Positions 45,403 to 54,007 are shown, numbered from the stretch's first letter. The stretch: 64,000 nucleotides of DNA from Ramlibacter agri (GCF_012927085.1 NZ_JABBFX010000002.1:248001-312000), one strand, 5' to 3'. Translations and numbers: made by a program. The notes: generated by a model from the letters alone, not told the origin.

Positions 45403-45876
45403 TCAGCCGTTGCTGCTGGCGATGCCCCAGCGCGCGAGCGCCGCATCGTCAGCCACCCGCGCATCCACCCAGCGCTCCCCTTCCGGCGTCGTTTCCTTCT
45501 TCCAGAACGGCGCCTGGGTCTTCAGGTAGTCCATCAGGAATTCGCAGGCCTGGAAGCTCTGGCCGCGGTGGGACGAGGTGACCGCCACCAGCACGATCTG
45601 GTCCTGCACCTGCAGCGGGCCGACGCGGTGGATCACGCGCACGCCGCGGAGGTCGAAGCGCTTGAACGCCTCGTCCACCATCGCCTCGATGGCCTTCTCG
45701 GTCATGCCGGGGTAGTGCTCCAGTTCCATCGCGGACACCGGGAGGCCGTCGTTGCGGTCCCGCACCGTGCCGACGAAGCTGCAGACCGCGCCCACGCCTT
45801 TGTCGGCGCGGCGCAACGCTTCGACTTCGGCCGAAAGGTCGAAGTCCTGCGTCTGGATGGAGACCGGGGATGGCAT
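45403..45876 (-). CDS. moaE: Molybdopterin synthase catalytic subunit
   Basis: A 157-residue MoaE. GAVCSFVGTVRD, the HRVGPLQVQD segment and VAVTSSHRGQSFQACEFLMDYLKTQAPFWKKE are conserved; the lysines of the last region sit at the active site. With MoaD it adds two sulfurs to precursor Z to make molybdopterin. Normally adjacent to moaD; here a separate gene on the opposite strand lies between them. Confidence 0.95.
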   Translation of the reverse strand: MPSPVSIQTQDFDLSAEVEALRRADKGVGAVCSFVGTVRDRNDGLPVSAMELEHYPGMTEKAIEAMVDEAFKRFDLRGVRVIHRVGPLQVQDQIVLVAVTSSHRGQSFQACEFLMDYLKTQAPFWKKETTPEGERWVDARVADDAALARWGIASSNG

Positions 45877-45917
45877 GCGCGCATTTTCTCCTACAGTCGT
45901 GCGTTGAGGACCCGAAC

Positions 45918-46637
45918 ATGAACAAGAAACACATGATGCTGGCGGCGCTGCCGCTGGCCCTGGCAGCGGCCGTGCAAGCCCAGACTCCCGCCCCGATCGA
46001 CATGGTGAGCGTGCCCGGCGGCTGCTATGCCATGGGCTCGGAAACCGGCGAGAAGCACGAGCGCCCGGTGCACCAGGTCTGCCTGAAGGACTTCCAGATC
46101 GGCAGGACCGAGGTGACGCAGGGCCAGTGGAAGGCCGTGATGGGGAGCAATCCGTCCAGGTTTCCGATCAGCGACGAGTACCCGGTCGACAACGTGTCCT
46201 GGTTCGAGGCGCAGGAGTTCGTGCAGCGCCTGAACTCCACGGGCGGACCGAAGTACCGCCTGCCGACCGAGGCCGAATGGGAATACGCCTGCCGCAGCGG
46301 CGGCAAGGACGAGGTCTATTCCGGCACCAGCGACGCCGGCGCCCTGGCCGAGGTTGCCTGGTTCAACAAGGACGTGGCCGGCAACATGACCCACCCGGTG
46401 GGCACCAAGAAGCCCAACGGCCTGGGCATCCACGACATGAGCGGCAACGTGTGGGAGTGGACGGCGGACCTGTTCGTCTCGCCTTACGGCGCCCAGATCG
46501 CGGAAAGCAAGTACGTCACCCGCGGCGGCAGCTGGAACGGCAAGGTGAACTACGTGCGCTGTGCCATCCGCAACCGCTACGTGGCCGACCACCGCGACTT
46601 CCGCATCGGCCTGCGGCTCGCGCGCGACGTCCAGTAA
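45918..46637 (+). CDS. Periplasmic SUMF1/FGE-fold protein, likely non-catalytic
   Basis: A 239-residue protein with a signal peptide ending VQAQ and a complete formylglycine-generating-enzyme-like domain: MVSVPGGCYAMGS, EVTQGQWKAVMG, YRLPTEAEWEYACR, DMSGNVWEWTAD, RGGSWN and IGLRLAR. The paired active-site cysteines found before the RCA motif in true FGEs are not present (the segment is GSWNGKVNYVRCA), so sulfatase activation is unlikely; a binding or structural role is more plausible. Lies between moaE and moaD on the opposite strand. No sulfatase gene is present in the window. Confidence 0.82.
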   Translation: MNKKHMMLAALPLALAAAVQAQTPAPIDMVSVPGGCYAMGSETGEKHERPVHQVCLKDFQIGRTEVTQGQWKAVMGSNPSRFPISDEYPVDNVSWFEAQEFVQRLNSTGGPKYRLPTEAEWEYACRSGGKDEVYSGTSDAGALAEVAWFNKDVAGNMTHPVGTKKPNGLGIHDMSGNVWEWTADLFVSPYGAQIAESKYVTRGGSWNGKVNYVRCAIRNRYVADHRDFRIGLRLARDVQ

Positions 46638-46640
46638 GGC

Positions 46641-46892
46641 CTACCCCCCGGTGACCGGCGGGAAGAAAGCCACCTCGGCGCCCTCGCGCAGGGGCGCCGG
46701 CTCCTCGCTCATGTCCTGGTCCAGCGCCATGCGCACGGCCTTGCCGCGCGCCAGCGCGCTGGCGTAGGGCTCGCCGCGCGCGATCAGCTCGTCGCGCAGC
46801 GCACCCAGCGTCTCGGCGCGGGTCTGCAGCATCTCGCTGCCCTGCCCTACGGCCTCGCGGATCGAAGCGAAGTACTTGATGCGCACGTTCAC
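46641..46892 (-). CDS. moaD: Molybdopterin synthase sulfur-carrier subunit
   Basis: An 83-residue ubiquitin-like protein ending in the required Gly-Gly (FFPPVTGG), which is thiocarboxylated to donate sulfur to MoaE. GTG 46892 has GGAGG eight bases upstream and gives the family length; the frame extends to 47342 but that is inside moeA. Follows moeA by 56 bases on the same strand. Confidence 0.92.
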   Translation of the reverse strand: MNVRIKYFASIREAVGQGSEMLQTRAETLGALRDELIARGEPYASALARGKAVRMALDQDMSEEPAPLREGAEVAFFPPVTGG

Positions 46893-46948
46893 AGGAGCAC
46901 CCTCCGGCTGCGCCTGCGGGTGTTCGCCCTTGGGGCGGCCCGGCGGGC

Positions 46949-48184
46949 TCATGCGAGCAGGTCCGCCAGCGGCAGGAAGCGCACCAACTCGCCGCGCGCG
47001 ATGGCCTGGCTGCCCGGGTAGTCGATCAGGCCGTCGGCCCATACGGTGGACGTCAGCACCCCGGAGCTCTGGTTGGGGAACAGCTCCAGGCCGCCCTGCG
47101 CGTTGCGGCGCGCGCGCAGGAACTCGCGGCGCTTGTCCGGCCGCGGCCAGTCGAAATGGGCGGGCAGCGGGATCGTCGTCGGTTCCAGCTGCGTCGCTCC
47201 CTGCAATTTCAGCAGGAAAGGCCGCACCAGCAGCACGAAGGTGACGAAGCTGGAAACGGGGTTGCCCGGCAGGCCGATGAAGTGCGCATCGCCAATGCGC
47301 CCGTACGCAAAGGGCTTGCCCGGCTTCATCGCGATCTGCCACAGGTCCAGCGTGCCCAGCTGCTGCACCGCCGGCTTGATGTGGTCCTCCTCGCCGACGG
47401 AGACACCGCCGCTGGTGAGGATCAGGTCGTTGTCCTGCGCCGCGTCCTGCAGCGCCTGCAAGGTGGCGGCGCGCTGGTCCGGCACGATGCCGAGGTCGCG
47501 CACCTCGCAGCCCAGGCGCAGCAGCAGGCTGCGCAGGAAGAAGCGGTTGGAGTTGTAGATGGCGCCCGGCTTCATGGCCTCAGGGGCCACCGCGCCCGGC
47601 ATCACCAGTTCGTCGCCGGTGGAAAACAGCGCCACGCGCGGACGCCGGGCGACGCGGATGCGGTCGCGGCCGATGCTGGCGGCCAGGCCCTGGGCCGCCG
47701 GCCCGATGCGCAGGCCGCGCGCCAGCACCGTGCTGCCGCGGGTGATGTCCTCGCCGCTGCGGCGGATCCACTCGCCGGCCGCGGGCACGCGCGCGATCCG
47801 CACGCGGCCGTCCTCGAGCGCCTCGGTGTCTTCCTGCATCACGATGGCGTCGGCGCCCGCGGGCACCGGCGCGCCGGTGAAGATGCGGGCCACGCTGCCC
47901 GCCTGCAGCGGCTGCGCCGCGGCGCCGGCCGGAATGCGCTGGCTGACCGGCAGGACCACGCCTTCGCTGATCTCGGCAGCCCGCACGGCATAGCCGTCCA
48001 TGGAGCTGTTGTCCTGCGGTGGCACCTGCAGCGCCGAAACCAGGTCTTCGGCCAGCACGCGGCCGTCGGCATCGAAGGGCGACACGGCTTCGGTGTCCGC
48101 CAGCGGCTGCGCCTGCGCCAGCAGGGCCGCCAGGGCTTCGTCCAGGCTGCGCAGCGGGCGCCTGGCGGGCTGGGGAGCGTTCAC
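46949..48184 (-). CDS. moeA: Molybdopterin molybdenumtransferase
   Basis: A 411-residue MoeA. DNSSMDGYAV, the SGTGDELV-type segment (FSTGDELVMPG), LTSGGVSVGEED and the IGLPGNPVSS motif are all present. It inserts molybdate into adenylated molybdopterin. The start is GTG 48184, which overlaps the mobB stop by four bases, so the two are translationally coupled. Confidence 0.95.
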   Translation of the reverse strand: MNAPQPARRPLRSLDEALAALLAQAQPLADTEAVSPFDADGRVLAEDLVSALQVPPQDNSSMDGYAVRAAEISEGVVLPVSQRIPAGAAAQPLQAGSVARIFTGAPVPAGADAIVMQEDTEALEDGRVRIARVPAAGEWIRRSGEDITRGSTVLARGLRIGPAAQGLAASIGRDRIRVARRPRVALFSTGDELVMPGAVAPEAMKPGAIYNSNRFFLRSLLLRLGCEVRDLGIVPDQRAATLQALQDAAQDNDLILTSGGVSVGEEDHIKPAVQQLGTLDLWQIAMKPGKPFAYGRIGDAHFIGLPGNPVSSFVTFVLLVRPFLLKLQGATQLEPTTIPLPAHFDWPRPDKRREFLRARRNAQGGLELFPNQSSGVLTSTVWADGLIDYPGSQAIARGELVRFLPLADLLA

Positions 48185-48714
48185 GCGTATTTCTCCGGGT
48201 CGTAGTCGAACCGGTCCTCATTCTCGACCAGCCATTGCGCAAGCGCATCGGGGTCGTTGAGATCCAGCACCGGCCGGCTGGTCGGCTCCGGCAGGCGGTC
48301 CGGCGTGTCGGTGGCGACGGCCACGATGAAGTCGTCGTCGGGGTAGCGCGCCGGTTTGCCGGCGTCGCCGCGCCAGACCTCCACCTTCAGCAGGTTGCTC
48401 TGCTTGAAGCCTTCCACCAGCACCCAGTCGACGCCGGGCCAGAGCTCGGCGATCAGGTGATGGACGGAAAGCTCGGCGGCCTGCTCGAACTCGCGCATCA
48501 GCGCCAGGCGCTTGTCGGAAGCGACCACGACCTCGAAGGCGCCGGCCTCGCGGTGCCGGAAGGTGTCCTTGCCGGGGTGGTCGATGTCGAACTTGTGGTG
48601 GGCGTGCTTGACCACCGAAACCCGCAGTCCGCGCAGCTTCAGCAGCGGGATCAGCTTTTCGACCAGGGTGGTCTTGCCGGAACCGCTGAAGCCGGCGAAA
48701 CCGACGGCTTTCAT
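48181..48714 (-). CDS. mobB: Molybdopterin-guanine dinucleotide biosynthesis adaptor
   Basis: A 177-residue P-loop protein with GFSGSGKTTLVEKLIPLL, KHAHHKFDIDHPGKDT and WVLVEGFK. MobB binds GTP and assists MobA in making the dinucleotide cofactor. ATG 48714 overlaps the thrC stop by four bases (ATGA), so cofactor genes are coupled to threonine genes. The frame continuing to 49986 is inside thrC and is rejected. Confidence 0.93.
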   Translation of the reverse strand: MKAVGFAGFSGSGKTTLVEKLIPLLKLRGLRVSVVKHAHHKFDIDHPGKDTFRHREAGAFEVVVASDKRLALMREFEQAAELSVHHLIAELWPGVDWVLVEGFKQSNLLKVEVWRGDAGKPARYPDDDFIVAVATDTPDRLPEPTSRPVLDLNDPDALAQWLVENEDRFDYDPEKYA

Positions 48715-50120
48715 GCGCAGTGCGTCGCGATGAACTGCTTGACCCGCGCGACGTCGGCGGGCAGCACGGTGACGCGCTTGGGCAGCTGCTCGATGCCGGC
48801 GAACTTCGCCGGCCGGTCCGGCTCGCGGCCCAGCGCCTCGACGATGGTGGCGGCGAACTTGATCGGCAGCGCCGTCTCCAGCACGATCATGGTCTCGCCC
48901 GCGCGGCGGTGTTCGCGCGCCACCTTCAGGCCGTCGGCCGTGTGGGTGTCGATCATCGTGCCGAAGCGCTGGAAGGTGTCCTTGATCGTGGCCAGGCGGT
49001 CGGCATGCGTGCTGCGGCCGGAGGCGAAGCCGAACTGGCTGCGCGCGCGCTCGATGTCGGCCGACAGGTCGAAGCGGCCCTTGGTGCCCAGCTCCTCGCC
49101 GAACAATTGGCGGACCCGGGCGCCATCGCGGCCCAGCAGGTCGAACACGAAGCGCTCGAAGTTGCTCGCCTTGGAGATGTCCATCGAGGGACTGGAGGTC
49201 TCGTAGGTGTCGGCGCTGCCCCGCACGCGGTAGATGCCGGTGCGGAAGAACTCGTCCAGCACGTCGTTCTCGTTGGTCGCCGCCACCAGTTGCGTGACCG
49301 GCAGGCCCATCATGCGGGCCACGTGGCCGGCGCAGATGTTGCCGAAGTTGCCGGACGGCACCGCGAAGGACACCTTCTCGTCGTTGGCCCTCGTCGCCTG
49401 GAAATAGCCGGCGAAGTAGTAGACCACCTGGGCCACCAGGCGCGCCCAGTTGATCGAGTTGACCGTGCCGATGCGGTACTTGCGCTTGAACTCGAGGTCG
49501 TTGGACACGGCCTTGACGATGTCCTGGCAATCGTCGAACACGCCCTCGACGGCGAGGTTGTGGATGTTGGCGTCCTGCAGGCTGAACATCTGCGCCTGCT
49601 GGAAGGGGCTCATGCGGCCGTTCGGCGACGTCATGAACACGCGCACGCCCTGCTTGCCGCGCATCGCGTATTCGGCGGCGCTGCCGGTGTCGCCCGAGGT
49701 CGCGCCCAGGATGTTCAGTTCTTCGCCGCGGCGGCCCAGTTCGTACTCGAACAGGTTGCCGAGCAGCTGCATGGCCATGTCCTTGAAGGCCAGCGTCGGG
49801 CCGTTGGACAGGGCTTCGAGGTAGACGCCTTCTTCCAGCTTCTTCAGCGGGACGATCGCCTTGGTGCCGAACACTTCCTCGGTGTAGGTCTTGCGGCAGA
49901 TCGCGAGCAGGTCGCTGTCCGGGATGTCGTCGATGTACAGCGAGAGGATCTCGAAGGCGAGATCGGCGTACGGCAGCCCGCGCCATTTCGCCAGCATCGC
50001 CGCATCGACTTGCGGATAGCTTTCGGGCAGGTAGAGGCCGCCGTCCGGCGCCAGGCCTTCCAGCAGGATCTGGCAGAAGTGCTTGCGGTCCGGGTGGCCG
50101 CGGGTGGACAGGTACAGCAT
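48711..50120 (-). CDS. thrC: Threonine synthase
   Basis: A 469-residue PLP enzyme starting MLYLSTRGHP. The PLP lysine is in SNGPTLAFKDMAMQLLG, and LGATSGDTGSAAEYA binds phosphate. It turns O-phosphohomoserine into threonine. The ATG overlaps the hom stop by one base. Together hom-thrC make the last part of threonine synthesis; a homoserine kinase gene is not in the window. Confidence 0.96.
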   Translation of the reverse strand: MLYLSTRGHPDRKHFCQILLEGLAPDGGLYLPESYPQVDAAMLAKWRGLPYADLAFEILSLYIDDIPDSDLLAICRKTYTEEVFGTKAIVPLKKLEEGVYLEALSNGPTLAFKDMAMQLLGNLFEYELGRRGEELNILGATSGDTGSAAEYAMRGKQGVRVFMTSPNGRMSPFQQAQMFSLQDANIHNLAVEGVFDDCQDIVKAVSNDLEFKRKYRIGTVNSINWARLVAQVVYYFAGYFQATRANDEKVSFAVPSGNFGNICAGHVARMMGLPVTQLVAATNENDVLDEFFRTGIYRVRGSADTYETSSPSMDISKASNFERFVFDLLGRDGARVRQLFGEELGTKGRFDLSADIERARSQFGFASGRSTHADRLATIKDTFQRFGTMIDTHTADGLKVAREHRRAGETMIVLETALPIKFAATIVEALGREPDRPAKFAGIEQLPKRVTVLPADVARVKQFIATHCA

Positions 50121-51442
50121 CAGGCCAGTTCTTCCTTGCGGATGCGCGTGATCGGCGCCAGCACGGTCGGCAGCGCCTGCATCTGGGCGATCACCGCGTT
50201 CATGGCGCCTTCGCGCACTTCGTGCGTCAGCAGGATCAGGTCGGTGTGGGTGGAGCCGGCGCCGCCGACGTCCGAGGCCGCGCGCTGCAGCATGGCGTCG
50301 ATGCTGATGCCGGCGTTGGCCAGCAGGCTGGCCACCTTGGCCAGCACGCCGGCCTGGTCGGCGACGCGCAGGCGCAGGTAGTAGCTGGTGAGGACCTCTT
50401 CCATCGGCAGGATGGGCTGGTCGCTCATCTGGTCCGGCTGGAAGGCCAGGTGCGGCACGCGGTGCGCCGCGTCCACGGTATGCAGGCGCGTCACGTCCAC
50501 CAGGTCGGCGATGACGGCACTGGCGGTGGGCTCGCTACCGGCGCCCTTGCCGTAGTACAGCGTGGTGCCGACGGCATCGCCCTGCACCACCACGGCGTTC
50601 ATCGCGCCTTCGACGTTGGCGATCAGGCGCTTGGCCGGCACCAGCGTCGGGTGCACGCGCAGCTCGATGCCCTGCGGGCGGCGGCGCGTGATGCCCAGCA
50701 GCTTGATGCGGTAGCCCAGCTGCTCGGCGTATTCGATGTCCTGCGCCTCGAGCTTGGTGATGCCCTCGACATAGGCCTTGTTGAACTGCACCGGGACGCC
50801 GAAGGCGATGGCGCTCATGATCGTGGCCTTGTGCGCCGCGTCCACGCCCTCGATGTCGAAGGTCGGGTCCGTTTCGGCGTAGCCCAGGCGCTGGGCTTCC
50901 TTCAGCACCACGCCGAAGTCCAGGCCCTTGTCGCGCATTTCGGATAGGATGAAGTTGGTGGTGCCGTTGATGATGCCGGCGATCCACTCGATGCTGTTGG
51001 CCGTGAGGCCTTCGCGCAGCGCCTTGATGATGGGGATGCCGCCGGCGACCGCCGCTTCGAAGGCCACCATCACGCCCTTGGCGTGGGCGGCGGCGAAGAT
51101 CTCGGTGCCGTGCACGGCCAGCAGCGCCTTGTTGGCGGTGACCACGTGCTTGCCGGCCGCGATGGCTTCCATCACCAGCTGGCGGGCGATGCCGTAGCCG
51201 CCGATCAGTTCGACGACGATGTCGATGTCCGGGTTGGCGATGATCTCGCGGGCGTCCTTCACCACCTTGGCGGTGCTGCCGGCCACGGCCTGGGCGCGGG
51301 CGGTGTCGAGGTCCGCCACCATGGAAATCTCGATGGCGCGGCCGGCCCGCCGCGTGATCTCGGCCTGGTTGCGCTTGAGGACGTTGTACACGCCGCTACC
51401 GACGGTGCCGATGCCCAGCAGGCCGACTTGAATCGCTTTCAC
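50120..51442 (-). CDS. hom: Homoserine dehydrogenase
   Basis: A 440-residue enzyme. LLGIGTVGSGVY is the NAD(P) motif, GGIPIIKALREGL and INGTTNFILSEM are catalytic-domain segments, and a C-terminal ACT domain (LRVADQAGVLAKVASLLA) suggests threonine feedback. The start is GTG 51442 with GAGGAA eight bases upstream. A strong hairpin precedes it at 51462-51486. Confidence 0.95.
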   Translation of the reverse strand: MKAIQVGLLGIGTVGSGVYNVLKRNQAEITRRAGRAIEISMVADLDTARAQAVAGSTAKVVKDAREIIANPDIDIVVELIGGYGIARQLVMEAIAAGKHVVTANKALLAVHGTEIFAAAHAKGVMVAFEAAVAGGIPIIKALREGLTANSIEWIAGIINGTTNFILSEMRDKGLDFGVVLKEAQRLGYAETDPTFDIEGVDAAHKATIMSAIAFGVPVQFNKAYVEGITKLEAQDIEYAEQLGYRIKLLGITRRRPQGIELRVHPTLVPAKRLIANVEGAMNAVVVQGDAVGTTLYYGKGAGSEPTASAVIADLVDVTRLHTVDAAHRVPHLAFQPDQMSDQPILPMEEVLTSYYLRLRVADQAGVLAKVASLLANAGISIDAMLQRAASDVGGAGSTHTDLILLTHEVREGAMNAVIAQMQALPTVLAPITRIRKEELA

Positions 51443-51461
51443 TTTCTCATTTCCTCTTTGG

Positions 51462-51486
51462 GCGACGGCGTCCGGACGGCCGTCGC
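51462..51486. other. Strong hairpin between alaA and hom
   Basis: GCGACGGC and GCCGTCGC pair perfectly over eight bases; the nine-base loop contains GTCCGGAC. It fills most of the gap between the aminotransferase stop and the hom ribosome binding site. No T tract follows, so it looks like an mRNA processing or stability element rather than a terminator; no threonine-rich leader peptide is seen. Confidence 0.5.
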
Positions 51487-51503
51487 GATGGTTCGCATTC
51501 GCT

Positions 51504-52730
51504 TCAGGTACTGTGGCGGCGCCGGTACTGCTCGAGGAAGCGGGCGATGCGCCCGACGGCCTCGCGCAGGTCTTCCTCGTGCGGCAGGAAGACGATGCGG
51601 AAATGCTGGTTGTCCGGGTAGTTGAAGCCCGAGCCCTGCACCAGCATCACGCGCGTGGCCTGCAGCACTTCGAGGAAGAACTGGCGGTCGTCGGCAATCG
51701 GGTACAGCTTGGGATCCAGCCGCGGGAACATGTAGAGCGCGGCCTGCGGCTTGTTGCAGGTGACGCCCGGGATGGCGGTGATGGTCTCGTAGGCGACATC
51801 GCGCTGGCGGCCCAGGCGGCCGGTGGGCGCCACCAGGTCGGCGATGCTCTGGTAGCCGCCCAGGGCGGTCTGGATGGCCCACTGGCCCGGCACGTTGGCG
51901 CACAGGCGCATGTTCGAGAGCATGGTCAGGCCCTCGATGTAGTCGCTGGCAGCGCGCTTGTCGCCCGACACGACCATCCAGCCGGCCCGGTAGCCGCAGC
52001 TGCGGTAGCTCTTGGACAGCGAGTTGAAGGTCAGCGTCAACACGTCTTCCGACAGGCTGGCCAGCGCGGTGTGCTGGGCGCCGTCGTACAGCACCTTGTC
52101 GTAGACCTCGTCGGCGAAGATCACCAGGCCGTGCTGGCGCGCCAGGGCCACGATCTCCTTCAGCAGCTCCACGGCGTAGAGCGCGCCGGTCGGGTTGTTC
52201 GGGTTGATGACGACGATGCCCTTGGTGGCCGGCGTGATCTTGCGCTTGATGTCCTCGATGTCGGGCATCCAGCCGTTGGCCTCGTCACACATGTAGTGCA
52301 CCGGCGTGCCGCCCGACAGCGCCGTGCAGGCGGTCCACAGCGGGTAGTCCGGGGCGGGCAGCAGCAGCTCGTCGCCTTCGTTCAGCAGCGCGTTGGTGGA
52401 CAGCGCGATCAGCTCGCTGGCGCCGTTGCCCAGGTAGATGTCGTCCAGCGTGACGCCCTTGATGCCCTGCTGCTGGGTGTAGTGCATCACCGCCTTGCGG
52501 GCGGCGAAGATGCCCTTGCTGTCCGAGTAGCCTGCCGAATTCGGCAGGTTGCGGATCATGTCCTGCTGGATTTCCTCGGGCGCGTCGAAGCCGAACGGGG
52601 CCAGGTTGCCGATGTTCAGCTTGATGATCTTGTGGCCCTCTTCCTCCATCTGCCGGGCGGCGTCCATGATGGGACCGCGGATGTCATACAGGACATTGGA
52701 CAGCTTGGCGGATTTCTGGACTGTTTTCAA
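51504..52730 (-). CDS. alaA: PLP-dependent aminotransferase, AlaA-like
   Basis: A 408-residue class I aminotransferase. KSAKLSNVLYDIRGPIMDAA matches the AlaA N terminus, the PLP lysine is in FNSLSKSYRSCGYR, and VINPNNPTGALY is the family motif. It makes alanine from pyruvate and glutamate. The likely start is TTG 52730, just after AGGAGG; the frame reaching 52817 runs into the divergent promoter. It lies upstream of hom on the same strand. Confidence 0.88.
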   Translation of the reverse strand: MKTVQKSAKLSNVLYDIRGPIMDAARQMEEEGHKIIKLNIGNLAPFGFDAPEEIQQDMIRNLPNSAGYSDSKGIFAARKAVMHYTQQQGIKGVTLDDIYLGNGASELIALSTNALLNEGDELLLPAPDYPLWTACTALSGGTPVHYMCDEANGWMPDIEDIKRKITPATKGIVVINPNNPTGALYAVELLKEIVALARQHGLVIFADEVYDKVLYDGAQHTALASLSEDVLTLTFNSLSKSYRSCGYRAGWMVVSGDKRAASDYIEGLTMLSNMRLCANVPGQWAIQTALGGYQSIADLVAPTGRLGRQRDVAYETITAIPGVTCNKPQAALYMFPRLDPKLYPIADDRQFFLEVLQATRVMLVQGSGFNYPDNQHFRIVFLPHEEDLREAVGRIARFLEQYRRRHST

Positions 52731-52833
52731 AGCCCCTCCTGACGGGCAAACGCGCGAGGTGAAACCTATAATTTGAACATAAACCGCCCGCAGCCCTCCC
52801 TGGCGCGGCCATTCCACGCAGTCCCCCTCCCCC

Positions 52834-53208
52834 GTGAAGCTCCAGCCCGATCAGTCCGACGCCCAGACCATCAGCGGGCATGGCCCCGGCTGGGTGGCCG
52901 TAGGCCAGGAAAAAATCACGCACAACGTCGTGCTCACCTCCCGCGGCGAGCGGCTGCCCTGGGCGGGCAGCTTCGAGCAGCTCGGGCCCGAGCATTTCGA
53001 GCAGCTGGCGGATCTGGGGGTGGAAGTGGTCATTTTCGGCAGCGGAAAGCGCATCCGCTTCCCCAAACCGGCCTGGATCGTGGGCCTGGCGCGCCGGCGG
53101 ATCGGCGTCGAAACCATGGACAGCGCGGCGGCGTGCCGTACTTACAACATCCTGGCGCAGGAGGGCCGGGAGGTGGCAGTAGCCCTCCTTCTCGAAACCC
53201 CCACCTGA
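52834..53208 (+). CDS. Mth938-domain protein (DUF498/NDUFAF3-like)
   Basis: A 124-residue protein of the small Mth938 fold: ISGHGPGWVAVG, LADLGVEVVIFGSGKR and AAACRTYNILAQEGREVAVALL. Its eukaryotic relative NDUFAF3 helps assemble respiratory complex I; the bacterial function is not settled. The start is GTG 52834. Divergent from alaA. Confidence 0.8.
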   Translation: MKLQPDQSDAQTISGHGPGWVAVGQEKITHNVVLTSRGERLPWAGSFEQLGPEHFEQLADLGVEVVIFGSGKRIRFPKPAWIVGLARRRIGVETMDSAAACRTYNILAQEGREVAVALLLETPT

Positions 53209-53234
53209 AGAACGAGGCCGAGTTGATGGTTCTT

Positions 53235-53283
53235 TGGTAAAATTGCGTGTTGCGGCAAGGGCCTGCGCGAAGCCCGTTGCCGC
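53235..53283 (+). promoter_or_regulatory. bcp extended -10 promoter and 5'-leader hairpin
   Basis: TGGTAAAAT at 53235-53243 is an extended -10. The start would be near 53250. Almost at the 5' end, GCGGCAA-GGGC (53252-53262) pairs with GCCC-G-TTGCCGC (53272-53283), an 11-pair stem with one bulged G. This structured leader precedes the peroxiredoxin ATG at 53322 by 38 bases. Confidence 0.55.
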
Positions 53284-53321
53284 CATCGCGCAAGTCCTGT
53301 CACACCCAGAACCACATTCTT

Positions 53322-53798
53322 ATGGCGATCGTTGTCAACAAACCCCTTCCAGAATTTGAAGCGAACGCCACCGGCGGCATCAAGGTCACCAACACCTCCC
53401 ACCTGGGTCAGATCGTGGTCCTGTACTTCTACCCGAAGGACAACACGCCCGGTTGCACGACCGAGGCGATGCAGTTCCGCGACAAGTACAAGGATTTCGT
53501 GAAGGCCGGCGCCGTGGTGTTCGGCGTGTCGCGCGACAACATGAAGTCCCACGACGAGTTCAAGGCCAAGTTGGAGCTGCCCTTCGAGCTGATCGCCGAC
53601 ACCGAGGAGAAGATGTGCCACATGTTCGGCGTGGTCAAGAACAAGATCATGTACGGCAAGAAGGTGAAGGGCATCGAGCGCAGCACCTTCCTGGTGGGCG
53701 CCGACGGCATCCTCAAGCAGGAATGGCGCGGCCTCAAGGTGCCCGGCCACGTCGATGACGTCCTGAAGGCCGTCAAGCTGCTGAAGAAGGCCGCCTGA
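53322..53798 (+). CDS. bcp: Thioredoxin-dependent peroxiredoxin BCP/PrxQ
   Basis: A 158-residue peroxiredoxin with YFYPKDNTPGCTTEAMQF; C45 is the peroxidatic cysteine. The resolving cysteine five residues on in typical PrxQ is Met50 here, so it is a one-cysteine-type BCP. Reduces peroxides using thiol reductants. ATG 53322 fits the family; the ORF from 53247 covers the leader hairpin. A weak GCCG/CGGC hairpin plus T6 at the stop codon (53790-53809) may end the transcript. Confidence 0.93.
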   Translation: MAIVVNKPLPEFEANATGGIKVTNTSHLGQIVVLYFYPKDNTPGCTTEAMQFRDKYKDFVKAGAVVFGVSRDNMKSHDEFKAKLELPFELIADTEEKMCHMFGVVKNKIMYGKKVKGIERSTFLVGADGILKQEWRGLKVPGHVDDVLKAVKLLKKAA

Positions 53799-53895
53799 AC
53801 GGCTTTTTTGTCCTACGGCTGCAGGGCTTGACGCGCCTGCGCAACAGCGTCCGTACTGACATTGTTGCGTCACAGGCTTTGTGCATAATGAATTC

Positions 53896-53971
53896 ATGCC
53901 GTTGATCGCGACGCGAAGCGTCATCACCGTCAGCCCCGAAGAAGCCGCCCGGCCCGCCTGGCGGCTTTTTT
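53896..53971 (+). ncRNA. Candidate small RNA or leader upstream of phoH
   Basis: CATAAT at 53884-53889 with TTGTTG 16 bases upstream (53862-53867) gives a plausible promoter. About 75 bases later comes a strong terminator. Between them is the GACGC-GAA-GCGTC hairpin. An open frame (ATG 53896) exists but runs straight through the terminator, so it is unlikely to be a protein. A short two-hairpin RNA, or a prematurely terminated phoH leader, is the best reading. Confidence 0.4.
53944..53971 (+). terminator. Intrinsic terminator before phoH
   Basis: GCCGCC (53944-53949) and GGCGGC (53960-53965) pair across a ten-base loop, followed by six T (53966-53971). It lies 37 bases ahead of the phoH start, so phoH needs read-through or a promoter of its own. 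Confidence 0.8.
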
Positions 53972-54007
53972 GTTTCCAGACCATCTCATCTGCGAGCTGT
54001 AACCCCC

